Shown here: positions 27,663-35,969 of the stretch, in pieces
Layout of the letters: the number at the start of each line of letters is the position of its first letter
How positions within the stretch are numbered: position 1 is the stretch's first letter
Origin: Xylanimonas oleitrophica
GTDB taxonomy: Bacteria; Actinomycetota; Actinomycetes; Actinomycetales; Cellulomonadaceae
Reading direction: 5' to 3'
Assembly: GCF_003244315.1 (NCBI RefSeq)
Contig: NZ_QKWH01000001.1
Location: 434,001-498,000, forward strand
Length of the DNA: 64,000 nt
Notes under the pieces: generated by a model
What the model saw: only the letters and a program-made list of their open reading frames with translations
Told to the model about the DNA's origin: nothing
The model's database searches: none
Translations under genes and position numbers: made by a program

Positions 27663-28751
27663 GTGTCCCGAGTCCTCGCCGTCGCGCCCGTCCTGCCCGA
27701 GCACGTGCACGCGCAGGAGGAGATCAGCGCCGTCCTGGCGCCGATGCTGGCCGGGAGCCCGGCGCGGGCCGAGCTGCTGCGGCGCCTGCACTCCTCCTCG
27801 GGCGTGCGCCGGCGGCACCTGGTGCAGCCCCTCGAGGAGTACGCCGCGACGACGACGTTCGGGGCGGCGAACGCGGTGTTCCTGCGGGAGGGCACGGCGC
27901 TCGCGGAGCGGGCGAGCCGCCAGGCGCTGACAGCCGCCGGGCTGGTCCCGGGCGACGTCGACCACGTGTTCAGCACGTCGGTGACGGGCATCGGGGCGCC
28001 GTCGCTGGACGTGCTGCTCGCCGAGCGTCTCGGGCTGCGCGCGGACGTGCGGCGCACGCCGTCGTTCGGCCTGGGGTGCGCGGGCGGGGCGGGCGGGCTG
28101 GCCCGCGTGCACGACTACCTGGCTGGGCACCCGCGGGGCGTGGCGCTGCTGGTGTCCGTGGAGCTGTGCTCGCTCACGCTCCAGCAGGGGGACGGCTCCA
28201 CGGCCAACATGGTGGCCTCGGGACTGTTCGGCGACGGCGCCGCGGCCGTCGTCGTGGTGGGGGACGAGCACCCGCTCGCAGGCCGGGCCGGCCACGGCGC
28301 TCGCACGGCCACCGTGGTGGGCACGCGGTCGTGCCTGTACCCGGGCACGGCCGGAGAGCTGGGCTGGGAGGTGCGCGACAGCGGGTTCGGCATCGTGCTG
28401 TCCGCCCGGCTGCCGGAGCTGCTCGGCGCCCACCTGCTCGGGGACGTCAAGGGGCTGCTGGCGGAGCACGGCCTGACGCCCGGCCAGGTGCCGACGTGGG
28501 TGGTGCACCCGGGCGGACCTCGGGTGCTGGACGCCGTGCGCGACGCCCTCGGACTGACCGAGGCCGACCTGCGAGAGAGCCGGACGAGCCTGGCCACGGC
28601 CGGCAACCTGTCCTCGGCGTCGGTGCTCGACGTGCTCGCCCGGACCCTGGCAGGCTCGCAGGCGCCGCCCGGGTCGCCTGCCGTGCTGATGGCGTTCGGG
28701 CCGGGGGTGGCGACGGAGATGGTGCTCATGCGGCTCGACGGGGAGGTCTGA
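27663..28751 (+). CDS. Type III polyketide synthase (chalcone synthase-like, SrsA-type)
   Basis: A 362-residue homodimeric ketosynthase that extends an acyl starter with malonyl-CoA and cyclises it. The catalytic triad is visible: Cys in SFGLGCAGGAGG (about residue 139), His in TWVVHPGGPRVL (about 281) and Asn in TAGNLSSASVL (about 314). FGDGAAAVVVVG and MAFGPGVATEMVLMRL are standard C-terminal blocks. It heads a three-gene operon with an ICMT-type methyltransferase and an FAD oxidoreductase, the same order as srsA-srsB-srsC of Streptomyces griseus, which makes alkylresorcinol-type phenolic lipids. GTG 27663 gives the conventional length. Starter and ring type cannot be read from sequence. 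Confidence 0.93.
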   Translation: MSRVLAVAPVLPEHVHAQEEISAVLAPMLAGSPARAELLRRLHSSSGVRRRHLVQPLEEYAATTTFGAANAVFLREGTALAERASRQALTAAGLVPGDVDHVFSTSVTGIGAPSLDVLLAERLGLRADVRRTPSFGLGCAGGAGGLARVHDYLAGHPRGVALLVSVELCSLTLQQGDGSTANMVASGLFGDGAAAVVVVGDEHPLAGRAGHGARTATVVGTRSCLYPGTAGELGWEVRDSGFGIVLSARLPELLGAHLLGDVKGLLAEHGLTPGQVPTWVVHPGGPRVLDAVRDALGLTEADLRESRTSLATAGNLSSASVLDVLARTLAGSQAPPGSPAVLMAFGPGVATEMVLMRLDGEV

Positions 28752-28753
28752 AC

Positions 28754-29347
28754 GTGGTCTGGTACCTGGCGCTGGTGCTCGCGACGGGGGTCGAGCGGCT
28801 CGTGGAGCTGGTGGTCTCGGCGCGCAACGCCCGGTGGTCGTTCGCGCGCGGGGGTGTGGAGTCAGGCCGCGGGCACTTCCCGGCGATGGTGGCGCTCCAC
28901 ACCGGTCTGCTCGTGGCGTGCGCGGCCGAGGTGGTGCTGGCCGACCGCCCGTTCCTGCCGTGGCTCGGCTGGCCCATGCTCGTGCTCGTGGTGGTCAGCC
29001 AGGTGCTGCGCTGGTGGTGCGTGGCGGTGCTGGGACCGCAGTGGAACACCCGCATCATCGTGGTGCCGGGCCTGCCCCTCGTCGCCCGCGGCCCGTACCG
29101 GTGGCTGCGGCACCCCAACTACGTCGTCGTCGCGCTGGAGGGAATCGCCCTGCCGCTCGTGCACACCGCGTGGGTGACCGCGATCGCCTTCACCGTGCTC
29201 AACGCCGTGCTGCTGCTGCGCTTCCGCATCCCTGCCGAGGAGCGGGCGCTCGGTCTGGCGGCGGGCGCCGCCGGCGGCCGCGGCCGTGACGTCGGCACCG
29301 CGGACGGGGCCGGCGTCGTCGGCGGAGGGGCAGGGGCCGCGCGGTGA
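28754..29347 (+). CDS. Isoprenylcysteine carboxyl methyltransferase-type membrane methyltransferase (SrsB-like)
   Basis: A 197-residue membrane protein with four or five helices. The C-terminal catalytic signature of the ICMT family is clear: WCVAVLGPQWNTRIIVVPGLPL and RGPYRWLRHPNYVVVALEGIALPL, then RIPAEERAL. Such enzymes use S-adenosylmethionine at the membrane face. In srs-type clusters the homologue O-methylates the alkylresorcinol, which is the best guess here. The last ~30 residues are Gly/Ala-rich and not conserved. GTG 28754 lies two bases after the PKS stop, and its own stop overlaps the next start by four bases. Confidence 0.87.
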   Translation: MVWYLALVLATGVERLVELVVSARNARWSFARGGVESGRGHFPAMVALHTGLLVACAAEVVLADRPFLPWLGWPMLVLVVVSQVLRWWCVAVLGPQWNTRIIVVPGLPLVARGPYRWLRHPNYVVVALEGIALPLVHTAWVTAIAFTVLNAVLLLRFRIPAEERALGLAAGAAGGRGRDVGTADGAGVVGGGAGAAR

Positions 29348-30432
29348 GCAGGGCCGACGCCGACGTGCTCGTGGTCGGCGGCGGGCCGGTCGGCCTGGCG
29401 GCGGCGATCGGCGCCCGCGAGGCCGGCCTCGACGTGCTGGTGCTGGAGCGGCGTGAGGGCACGCTCGACAAGGCGTGCGGCGAGGGGCTGCTGCCCGGCG
29501 CGCTCGCTGCCGTGCGGGAGCTCGGCGTCGACCCGCCCGGTCACCCGATCTCCGGCATCAGCTACCGCCGTCCTGGAGCTCACGCCGACCACCTGTTCAC
29601 CGCGGGTGAGGGCAGGGGCGTGCGACGCACACGGCTGCACGAGGCGCTGCGCGAGCGGGCCGAGCACGCCGGCGCCGTGCTCCTGCACGCCTCCGTCCAC
29701 GACCTGCGGCAGGATGCCGCCGGCGTGGAGGTCGAGACCGGCCCGGCGCGTCTGAGGGGCCGCTGGCTGCTGGGCTGCGACGGGCTGCACTCGACGGTGC
29801 GGCGGCTGGCCGGGCTCGACGCCGGCAGCCGGGCGCGGCCCGCCGGCCGCGCAGCGGCGACGCGACCCGACGCCCGGGCACGGTACGGCCTGCGCCGCCA
29901 CTACCGGGTGCGCCCGTGGAACGACCTGGTGGAGGTGCACTGGAGCGACCGCGCGGAGGCGTACGTGACACCGGTGGCGCCGGACGTCGTCGGTGTGGCC
30001 GTGCTGGGCCCGCGGCACGCCACCGCGGGCGGCTCCTTCGAGGAGGCGCTCGCCGCCGGGTTCCCCGAGCTCGCCGACCGGCTGGCCGGGGCCGAGCCCC
30101 TCGGCGCCGTACGAGGCGCGGGGCCGCTGCGGCAGCGGACCACGCGCCGTACCGCCGGCCGCGTGCGCCTCGTGGGCGACGCCTCCGGCTACGTCGACGC
30201 CCTCACCGGCGAAGGGGTGCGCGTGGGCCTGGCCCAGGCGCGAGCGGCCGTGCGGCACCTCGACGACGCGGACGCCTACGAGCGGGCCTGGCGGGCGGCG
30301 ACCCGCGACTACCGGTTGCTGACCAGCGGGCTGGTCGCCTGGGCCACCGGCCCCGCCCGGCGTGCGATCGTGCCGGCGGCCCGCGCCCTCCCGCCGCTGT
30401 ACGGCGCGGTCGTGGAGCGGCTGGCCCGCTGA
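29344..30432 (+). CDS. FAD-dependent oxidoreductase/hydroxylase (SrsC-like)
   Basis: A 362-residue flavoprotein of the p-hydroxybenzoate hydroxylase/geranylgeranyl reductase superfamily. The N-terminal dinucleotide motif is VLVVGGGPVGLAAAIGARE, then ACGEGLLPGAL. The second FAD block is RVRLVGDASGYVDALTGEGVRVGL near residue 280. In the srs operon the corresponding enzyme hydroxylates the resorcinol ring toward a quinone. The GTG overlaps the methyltransferase stop (GTGA), so it is the last gene of the three-gene operon. It converges on the acetyltransferase gene with only 12 bp between stops. Confidence 0.9.
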   Translation: MSRADADVLVVGGGPVGLAAAIGAREAGLDVLVLERREGTLDKACGEGLLPGALAAVRELGVDPPGHPISGISYRRPGAHADHLFTAGEGRGVRRTRLHEALRERAEHAGAVLLHASVHDLRQDAAGVEVETGPARLRGRWLLGCDGLHSTVRRLAGLDAGSRARPAGRAAATRPDARARYGLRRHYRVRPWNDLVEVHWSDRAEAYVTPVAPDVVGVAVLGPRHATAGGSFEEALAAGFPELADRLAGAEPLGAVRGAGPLRQRTTRRTAGRVRLVGDASGYVDALTGEGVRVGLAQARAAVRHLDDADAYERAWRAATRDYRLLTSGLVAWATGPARRAIVPAARALPPLYGAVVERLAR

Positions 30433-30444
30433 GAGGCCACCGGC

Positions 30445-31767
30445 TCAGAACACCCAGCTGCACACCGGGGCGAGCGGCCACCCGAACGCCGCGCTCGCGG
30501 CCGCGAGGGTGCCGGGCGAGCGCTCGACCACCTGCCCGGCGGCGGCCATCGACGCGAGCGACGTCCCGCCGAGGTAGGCCGCTCCCAGCTCGCGCACGTC
30601 CAGCTCCAGGTCGGCCGGGTCCTCGGTGCGCTCGCACGTCGCCTCGCCGAACGCCTCCGCACGCAGCCGCCACGTCCCGGCGTTGGCGGGCACCCGTGCG
30701 TCGCCGACCCCCAGCACCACGTCGACGTCGGCGGCGTACCGGCGCCCGGCGAGCGCGGCCGGGACGTCGACGACCCGCACCCACAGGTTGTCGGCCAGGC
30801 GCTGGTCCGCGGCCCGCGGGTCCGCCAGCAGGTGGCTCACCACGTCGTCGGCAGGCAGCATGAACGGGTGCACCTGGGTGGTCAGGTCGAGGTCGGTGAG
30901 CACGCCCCACAGGGCGCGGGCCGCGGCGGCGTCGAGCGCCACCACCTCCCCGGTGCGCACCGTGCCTCGCGGACCCGTGGGCTCCCACTCGAGGCTGCGG
31001 CGGAACAGCGCGTACCCCCGAGGCTGGCCGTCGCGCTCCACCACGACGATGCGACGCGACTCCTGGCCGCCGCGGAACATCGGTGCGTCCTCCCAGAAGT
31101 GCGCCTGCAGCTCCGGTGTCTCCCGCGTGGCCCAGCCAGGGCGGTTGACCCCCGTGACGCCGCCCGGAGCGGCACCCGCGGCACGGTGCACGCGGTCCAC
31201 CAGCTCGCCGTGCGCCTGCCGGGTCGCGTGCTCCACGCGGACCGTGTGCTCTGCCGCCCCGGGTACCTCCCGCAGCGCGGCACCGCGCGGGACGGCGAGG
31301 CGCAGGTCGTGCGCCGCACGCCCGTACCCGAAGCGGCCGTAGATCGCGGCCTCGGCGGCGAACAGGGCCGAGACCGGCTCCCCGCGCTCCCGGCACCGCC
31401 CCAGGTGCAGGTCGATCATCGCCCGCAGGATGCCGCGACGGCGGTGCTGCGGGTGCACGCCCACCCAGGTCAGGCCGGCCACAGGCAGCTCGCCGCCCGG
31501 CACCGGGAAGCGCGCGAAGGGGTAGGAGGAGTGCATCGCGGCCAGCCCGTCGGTGCCGTCGGCCTCGACCCCCACGGTGCGGGACCACGTCAGCGGGGAC
31601 GGCAGCCGTTCCAGGTCGTCCAGGGCGTGCGGTGAGGGGAACGCCCACGTGTCCAGGTCGAGCACCGCTCGCAGGTCGCCGGGGCCCAGCCCGCGGAAGG
31701 CGTAGCCGGCGGGGAGCGCGGCGGGGGCGATGTCAGGGCGGTCGGCGGGTGCGTCGTCGGTGCTCAC
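30445..31767 (-). CDS. Eis-like GNAT N-acetyltransferase
   Basis: A 440-residue protein with the three-part Eis layout: an N-terminal GNAT domain, a degenerate second GNAT domain and a C-terminal sterol-carrier-like domain. The acetyl-CoA loop is VGVHPQHRRRGILRAMI (about residues 85-101), preceded by GLTWV. The second half has the Eis-type VRVVDVPAALAGRRY and LGAAYLGGTSLASMAAAGQV. The last residues, APVCSWVF, end in the free C-terminal aromatic that closes the Eis active site. Mycobacterial Eis acetylates lysines and aminoglycosides; the substrate here is unknown. GTG 31767 follows a possible leaderless promoter. Confidence 0.88.
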   Translation of the reverse strand: MSTDDAPADRPDIAPAALPAGYAFRGLGPGDLRAVLDLDTWAFPSPHALDDLERLPSPLTWSRTVGVEADGTDGLAAMHSSYPFARFPVPGGELPVAGLTWVGVHPQHRRRGILRAMIDLHLGRCRERGEPVSALFAAEAAIYGRFGYGRAAHDLRLAVPRGAALREVPGAAEHTVRVEHATRQAHGELVDRVHRAAGAAPGGVTGVNRPGWATRETPELQAHFWEDAPMFRGGQESRRIVVVERDGQPRGYALFRRSLEWEPTGPRGTVRTGEVVALDAAAARALWGVLTDLDLTTQVHPFMLPADDVVSHLLADPRAADQRLADNLWVRVVDVPAALAGRRYAADVDVVLGVGDARVPANAGTWRLRAEAFGEATCERTEDPADLELDVRELGAAYLGGTSLASMAAAGQVVERSPGTLAAASAAFGWPLAPVCSWVF

Positions 31768-31881
31768 CGGCTGATCGTCACCCGCCGAGGGGCCGGGCAC
31801 CACCCCTTTTGCGCGGAGGGCAGCGTCCGCGCCCGGGTCGAGGGACCGGCCCCCGCCGCGGTGCTGCCCTAGGGTCGTGCC

Positions 31882-32358
31882 GTGCCCCGCCACGCCACGC
31901 AGAGACCGGACGACGCCGAGGACGCCGCGGCCAGCCCCGGCACGCAGGAAGACGCCGCACAGGAAGACGCAGCGCAGGAGTACGCCGCCGCCGTGCTCGC
32001 CCTGGTGCGCCGCATCCCGCCCGGCCGCGCGATGACGTACGGCCTGGTCGCCGAGATCGTGGCCGAGACGCTCCACCGCGGCGGGCCACGGCAGGTGGGG
32101 CAGGTCATGGCGGGCTCAGGGGACCGCTACGCCCACCTGGTGCCCGACGGCGCCGCCGTCGTCGGGCCCGCCCAGGACGACCACCACGTCGCGTGGTGGC
32201 GGGTGGTCAACGCCTCGGGTGCGCCGCCGGCGCACCACCTGACCGCCGCGCTGGACGCGCTGCGCGCCGAGGGCACGCCGCTCACGCGCGACGGACACCG
32301 GGTAGACCTGCGCAGGGCCGTGTGGTTCCCGGGGATCGAGGACGACCCACAGGCGTAG
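31882..32358 (+). CDS. Alkyltransferase-like (MGMT-family) DNA-binding protein
   Basis: A 158-residue protein with the C-terminal DNA-binding half of O6-alkylguanine alkyltransferase: YAAAVLALVRRIPPGRAMTYGLVAEI, GPRQVGQVMAG (the helix-turn-helix with the DNA-probing residue) and WWRVVNASGAPP. The catalytic PCHR cysteine motif is missing; the equivalent position reads AWWRVV, so it cannot transfer alkyl groups and belongs with ATL proteins that flag lesions for excision repair. The N-terminal 35 residues are acidic and contain a tandem repeat (QEDAAQEDAAQE). GTG 31882 is preceded by TAGGGT, which suggests a leaderless message. Confidence 0.88.
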   Translation: MPRHATQRPDDAEDAAASPGTQEDAAQEDAAQEYAAAVLALVRRIPPGRAMTYGLVAEIVAETLHRGGPRQVGQVMAGSGDRYAHLVPDGAAVVGPAQDDHHVAWWRVVNASGAPPAHHLTAALDALRAEGTPLTRDGHRVDLRRAVWFPGIEDDPQA

Positions 32359-32469
32359 GGCGTCGGTGCCCGTCGTCCCACCGGCGGCCGCGCCGCCGTC
32401 ATCCCAGCGGCGGCCGCGCCGCCTGCGGCCGCCGCCGTGCCTGCGGCCGCCAGACCGCCTCAGACCGGC
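32359..32469. repeat. GC-rich low-complexity spacer
   Basis: Between two convergent genes lies a 111-bp spacer made of near-repeats of GCGGCCGC-type units (for example GGCGGCCGCGCCGCC at two places). It has self-complementary potential throughout and probably serves as a transcript end for both genes. No gene was seen. Confidence 0.4.
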
Positions 32470-33588
32470 TCAGGCCTTGCGCGGCGCCACCCGGGCGAGC
32501 AGCGACCCGGCCCTGGAGCGCACACGCCCCGCCGTGGTGGCCTCCCGCTCCTGCGCGGCGGCCAGCACGGTGAGCACCGACGCCGGGTCGCCCTGCAGCA
32601 GCATCGTGGTCAGCGCGGTGCCGTCCCAGCGGGCGAGGTCCCGCTGCACCTTCTCCGCCGGGCCCACCAGCGCGATCTCCTCGACCAGCTCCAGCGGCAC
32701 GGCCCGGGCAGCGTCCTCCCGGCGCCCGGCGAGGTACAGCTCCTGCACCTCGTCCAGCACGTCCTTGTAGCCCAGACGGTCGAGCGACGCCTTGTGGAAG
32801 TTCGCCTCCTTGGAGCCCATCCCGCCGGCGTACAGCGCCACGTGCGGCCGGATGACGTCGGCCGCCGCCTCGACGTCGTCACGCACCACCGCCGGCACCG
32901 TGGCGAGCACTTCGAAGCGGGACGACGGCGACCGCGACCCGCTGCGCGCGGCGAACCCCTCCGCGAGCAGCGCCCGGTGCTCGGCGTCGGCCTTCGGGGC
33001 GTAGAAGCCGGCCATCCAGCCGTCGGCGATCTCCGCGGCCAGCGCCACGTTCTTCGGCCCCTGCGCGGCGAGCACGATCGGGATCTCGCGCCGGCGCGGG
33101 TGCACGGTGGGCTTGAGGGCCTTGCCCAGGCCCGTGGCGCCCGCGGTGTCAGCAGGCAGGGGGAGGCGGTAGAAGTCGCCGTCGTAGGTCACGGGGCGCT
33201 CGCGGGCCACGACCTCGCGCACGACGTCCACGAACTCCCGCGTGCGGGCCAGGGGCCGGCGGTAGGGCTGGCCGTACCACCCCTCGACCACCTGCGGGCC
33301 GGAGGCGCCGAGGCCGAGCACGAACCGCCCGCCCGAGAGGTGGTCGAGCGTGATGGCGTGCATGGCCGTGGCGGTGGGGGTGCGGGCAGCCATCTGGGCG
33401 ATACCGGTGCCCAGCCGCACGCGGCGGGTCCGAGACCCCCACCAGGCCAGGGGCGTGAAGGCGTCGGAGCCGTAGGCCTCGGCCGTCCAGACGGAGTCCA
33501 GGCCGAGGGCCTCGGCGGCGACGAGGGCGGGAACGATGCCCTTCGGGGGCTTGCGGGACCAGTAGCCGGTCTGGATGCCGATGCGCAC
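32470..33588 (-). CDS. LLM-class, probably F420-dependent oxidoreductase
   Basis: A 372-residue luciferase-like (beta/alpha)8-barrel enzyme. MRIGIQTGYWSRKPPKGIV, GLDSVWTAEAYGSDAFTPLAW, RVRLGTGIAQMAARTPTATAM, HLSGGRFVLGLGASGPQVVEGWYG and VLAAQGPKNVALAAEIADGW are the conserved blocks of the actinobacterial group that uses cofactor F420 for hydride transfer. The physiological substrate is not predictable. The ATG start gives standard length. It is monocistronic in appearance, transcribed leftward. The 170 bp on its right hold no gene. Confidence 0.9.
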   Translation of the reverse strand: MRIGIQTGYWSRKPPKGIVPALVAAEALGLDSVWTAEAYGSDAFTPLAWWGSRTRRVRLGTGIAQMAARTPTATAMHAITLDHLSGGRFVLGLGASGPQVVEGWYGQPYRRPLARTREFVDVVREVVARERPVTYDGDFYRLPLPADTAGATGLGKALKPTVHPRRREIPIVLAAQGPKNVALAAEIADGWMAGFYAPKADAEHRALLAEGFAARSGSRSPSSRFEVLATVPAVVRDDVEAAADVIRPHVALYAGGMGSKEANFHKASLDRLGYKDVLDEVQELYLAGRREDAARAVPLELVEEIALVGPAEKVQRDLARWDGTALTTMLLQGDPASVLTVLAAAQEREATTAGRVRSRAGSLLARVAPRKA

Positions 33589-33759
33589 GGTGCTCCTCGT
33601 CGAGTCGGTGGCGGTGCGCCCGTCCCGGTGTGGTGGCGGTGGGCGCGACTTCCCGGGACGCGGCGTCCTGGGTAAGCCGCGTCACACCCTAGCCGACGGC
33701 GGTGGGGGAGCCCGGTGTGCCCGGTGTGCCCGTACCACCGCACCGAGGCGGCCGCCTCG

Positions 33760-34758
33760 TCACCGGCTCCGCTCCGCCAGAGTGTTGAGCAGGGCGGCAC
33801 CTGCGGCGGCGTCGTCGACCGTGACCGCCACGGAGCGGCCGCCGGAGCGCTCCACGAGCAGCGCCTCGCCGCGCCGCAGCACCACGCCGACGCGCCCGCC
33901 GCGTCCCACGCGCCAGCCCCACCCGCCGAAGTCCCGCATGGGCTCCACCTCGATCACGGACGCGCGCTCGATCTCGGCGGCGGGCACGTGCGTGCGCGGC
34001 CAGCCGAGCCGGGAGCGCACCGTGAGGCCGGTGGCGTCCACGCGCACGACGAACGCGAACATCGCGGCGAAGAGCACGCCGAGCAGCAGGGGCATCAGGA
34101 GCAGCGTCCACATCTGCAGGGCCACGGTGACGCCGACCATGCCGATCGTCGTGGCAGCGCCGATGCCGACGCCCGGGCCGCCCGCGATGCGGCGCAACCA
34201 CACGACGCGCTCGCCGTCGGCCACCGGGAGCCGGGAGGCGTCGGCCGGCACCTGCCCGTCCGCGGCCTGCGGCGGGTCGGCCGGCACCAGGAACGCGGCG
34301 ACCGCCGCCGGCACGAGGGGCGCCAGCAGGGACACGGCGAGAGCCGTGCCGACGCCAGGCGCCTGCGCGGCGTCGCCGAGCCCGCGCTGCGGGGCGAGGG
34401 ACATCAGCAGGGTGGCAGCGCCGAAGGCGCCGGACCACACCGTCGCGCCGGCCACGATGCGGCGCGTGGCCGCAGCCTGCCCGCGGAACCAGCCGATGGC
34501 GGCGAAGAGGACGCAGGGGCCGGCGGTGCTGGCGACGATGGTGCCGACGAAGCCGCCGAGGGAGGCGAAGCCGTCCGGCTGGCCGTCGGGGCCCCAGTGG
34601 GAGGCGACCGGGTCCGGGAGGTCGGCCCGCCACGAGAGCACGAGGGCGACGGCGGTCAGCAGCAGGGCCGTCGCCGCCAGGGTCGACCACAGGACCACGG
34701 CGCGGGCTCGTGGGCGCCAGGTCTCCGTGGTCGCGGTGGTGCCGGGCTCGTGCGTCAT
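33760..34758 (-). CDS. DUF1648-type multi-span membrane protein with PH-like C-terminal domain
   Basis: A 332-residue membrane protein. The first region carries a helix (VVLWSTLAATALLLTAVALVL) followed by LPDPVASHWGPDGQPDGFAS, the DUF1648 signature. Further helices come near residues 60, 95, 140 and 210. The last ~100 residues (FVVRVDATGLTVRSRLGWPRTHVPAAEIERASVIEVEP) form a bacterial PH-like sheet. Function is unknown. Its ATG overlaps the stop of the upstream GntR regulator by four bases. GntR genes of the YtrA group often regulate a neighbouring membrane protein or transporter, so this is the probable target and partner. Confidence 0.85.
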   Translation of the reverse strand: MTHEPGTTATTETWRPRARAVVLWSTLAATALLLTAVALVLSWRADLPDPVASHWGPDGQPDGFASLGGFVGTIVASTAGPCVLFAAIGWFRGQAAATRRIVAGATVWSGAFGAATLLMSLAPQRGLGDAAQAPGVGTALAVSLLAPLVPAAVAAFLVPADPPQAADGQVPADASRLPVADGERVVWLRRIAGGPGVGIGAATTIGMVGVTVALQMWTLLLMPLLLGVLFAAMFAFVVRVDATGLTVRSRLGWPRTHVPAAEIERASVIEVEPMRDFGGWGWRVGRGGRVGVVLRRGEALLVERSGGRSVAVTVDDAAAGAALLNTLAERSR

Positions 34759-35111
34759 CGCTTCATCGCCTCCTTGAGCAGGGTGGTCGCTGTCTCGGTC
34801 GTGAGGTGGGCGTCGCGGGCCGCGGCGACGAACGCCGCGAGCGCTGCCTCGAGCGGCGCGCGGTCGCCCGTGGCGGCCTGGACGACGACGGCGCCGCGCC
34901 CGCGGCGCAGCTCGATCACGCCCGCGTCGCGCAGCTGCTGGTAGGCGTGCAGCACGGTGTGCACGTTCAGGTCCAGGGACTCGGCCAGGTCGCGGGCGGC
35001 CGGCAGCCGGTCGCCCGCCTTCAGCTCGCCGTGGGCGAGCGCCACGTGCACCTGGGCGACGAGCTGTGCGTACAGCGGCTCCTCGCTGCCCGGGTCGATG
35101 CGCCAGATCAC
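34755..35111 (-). CDS. GntR-family transcriptional regulator, YtrA subfamily
   Basis: A 118-residue repressor. The winged helix is EEPLYAQLVAQVHVALAHGELKAGDRLPAARDLAESLDLNVHTVLHAYQQLRDAGVIELRRGRGAVV. The short C-terminal ~45-residue helical tail is typical of YtrA and too small for a FadR-type ligand domain. GTG 35111 begins the conserved MIWRIDP. A symmetric operator lies 15 bp upstream of the start, which argues for autoregulation of this two-gene operon. Confidence 0.93.
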   Translation of the reverse strand: MIWRIDPGSEEPLYAQLVAQVHVALAHGELKAGDRLPAARDLAESLDLNVHTVLHAYQQLRDAGVIELRRGRGAVVVQAATGDRAPLEAALAAFVAAARDAHLTTETATTLLKEAMKR

Positions 35112-35125
35112 GAGATGAACCGTAC

Positions 35126-35148
35126 TTGTTCTATTGGAAATAGAACAA
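35126..35148. promoter_or_regulatory. Putative GntR (YtrA-type) operator
   Basis: TTGTTCTATT (35126-35135) and AATAGAACAA (35139-35148) are a perfect 10-bp dyad with a three-base centre. It is AT-rich in a GC-rich region and sits just upstream of the regulator gene, as expected for an autoregulatory operator overlapping the promoter. Confidence 0.75.
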
Positions 35149-35214
35149 CCAGGGTCGGCAGGTTCACCCGCCCCGTCGCGGGTCTGCGCTGCGAAGAGGG
35201 CGAAGAACGAGAAC

Positions 35215-35248
35215 GGACGGGGTGCGGCCCGCAGGCCGCACCCCGTCC
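35215..35248 (-). terminator. Terminator of the cysK-cysE operon
   Basis: Fifteen-base perfect arms (GGACGGGGTGCGGCC 35215-35229; 35234-35248) with a four-base loop, 31 bp beyond the cysE stop. Confidence 0.8.
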
Positions 35249-35278
35249 ACCGGCGCCCGTCACCGCGAGCCCGCGTCC

Positions 35279-35956
35279 TCAGATCATGTACTCGATCAGC
35301 GTGGCCGGGTCCTCGTGCCGGTCCCGCTCGGCCACCGGCTGCGACGGCACGCGCACCCGCGCCGGCACCCCCAGGGCCACCGCCCCCGCCTGCACGTCCT
35401 TGACCACCACCGCGTTCGCCCCCACCTGGACGTCGTCACCGATCGTCACCGGGCCCAGCACCTTGGCTCCTGCGCCCACCATCACGCGGTTCCCGAGGGT
35501 GGGGTGACGCTTGCCGCGCGTCATCGAGCGCCCGCCCAGCGTGGAGCCGTGGAACAGGATGCAGTCGTCCCCGATCTGCGCCGTCTCCCCGATCACCACG
35601 CCCATGCCGTGGTCGATGAACAGCCGCCGCCCGATCACGGCACCCGGGTGGATCTCGATACCCGTGACGAACCGGGCCACCTGCGAGACCAGGCGGGCCG
35701 GCAGCCGCAGCAGCGGCACGTGCCACATGCGGTGGCTGAGCCGGTGCACCCACAGGGCGTGCACCCCGGGGTAGGCCAGCGCGACCTCCAGGCGGGTGCG
35801 TGCCGCCGGGTCGTGGGCGTGGGCGGCGTCGAGGTCCTCGAGCAGGATGTCCAGCAGGTGCCGCAGGCCGGGCCGGTGCCCGGGAGGGAGCGGGTGCTCG
35901 TGCCCCCGGTCCGGCCCGGCCTGGGTGCGCTCGCGGACGGCGCGGAGGTCGGTCAC
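35279..35956 (-). CDS. cysE: Serine O-acetyltransferase
   Basis: A 225-residue enzyme making O-acetylserine from serine and acetyl-CoA, the first committed step of cysteine synthesis. The N-terminal helical part has [26 protein letters not shown]. The left-handed beta-helix of hexapeptide repeats has [32 protein letters not shown] (catalytic His in IDHGMG), [27 protein letters not shown]. The C-terminus ends EYMI; a terminal isoleucine is what inserts in the CysK active site in the cysteine synthase complex. GTG 35956 lies 13 bp after the cysK stop, so the two are co-transcribed. Confidence 0.94.
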   Translation of the reverse strand: MTDLRAVRERTQAGPDRGHEHPLPPGHRPGLRHLLDILLEDLDAAHAHDPAARTRLEVALAYPGVHALWVHRLSHRMWHVPLLRLPARLVSQVARFVTGIEIHPGAVIGRRLFIDHGMGVVIGETAQIGDDCILFHGSTLGGRSMTRGKRHPTLGNRVMVGAGAKVLGPVTIGDDVQVGANAVVVKDVQAGAVALGVPARVRVPSQPVAERDRHEDPATLIEYMI

Positions 35957-35969
35957 GTCAGCGTTCGCC

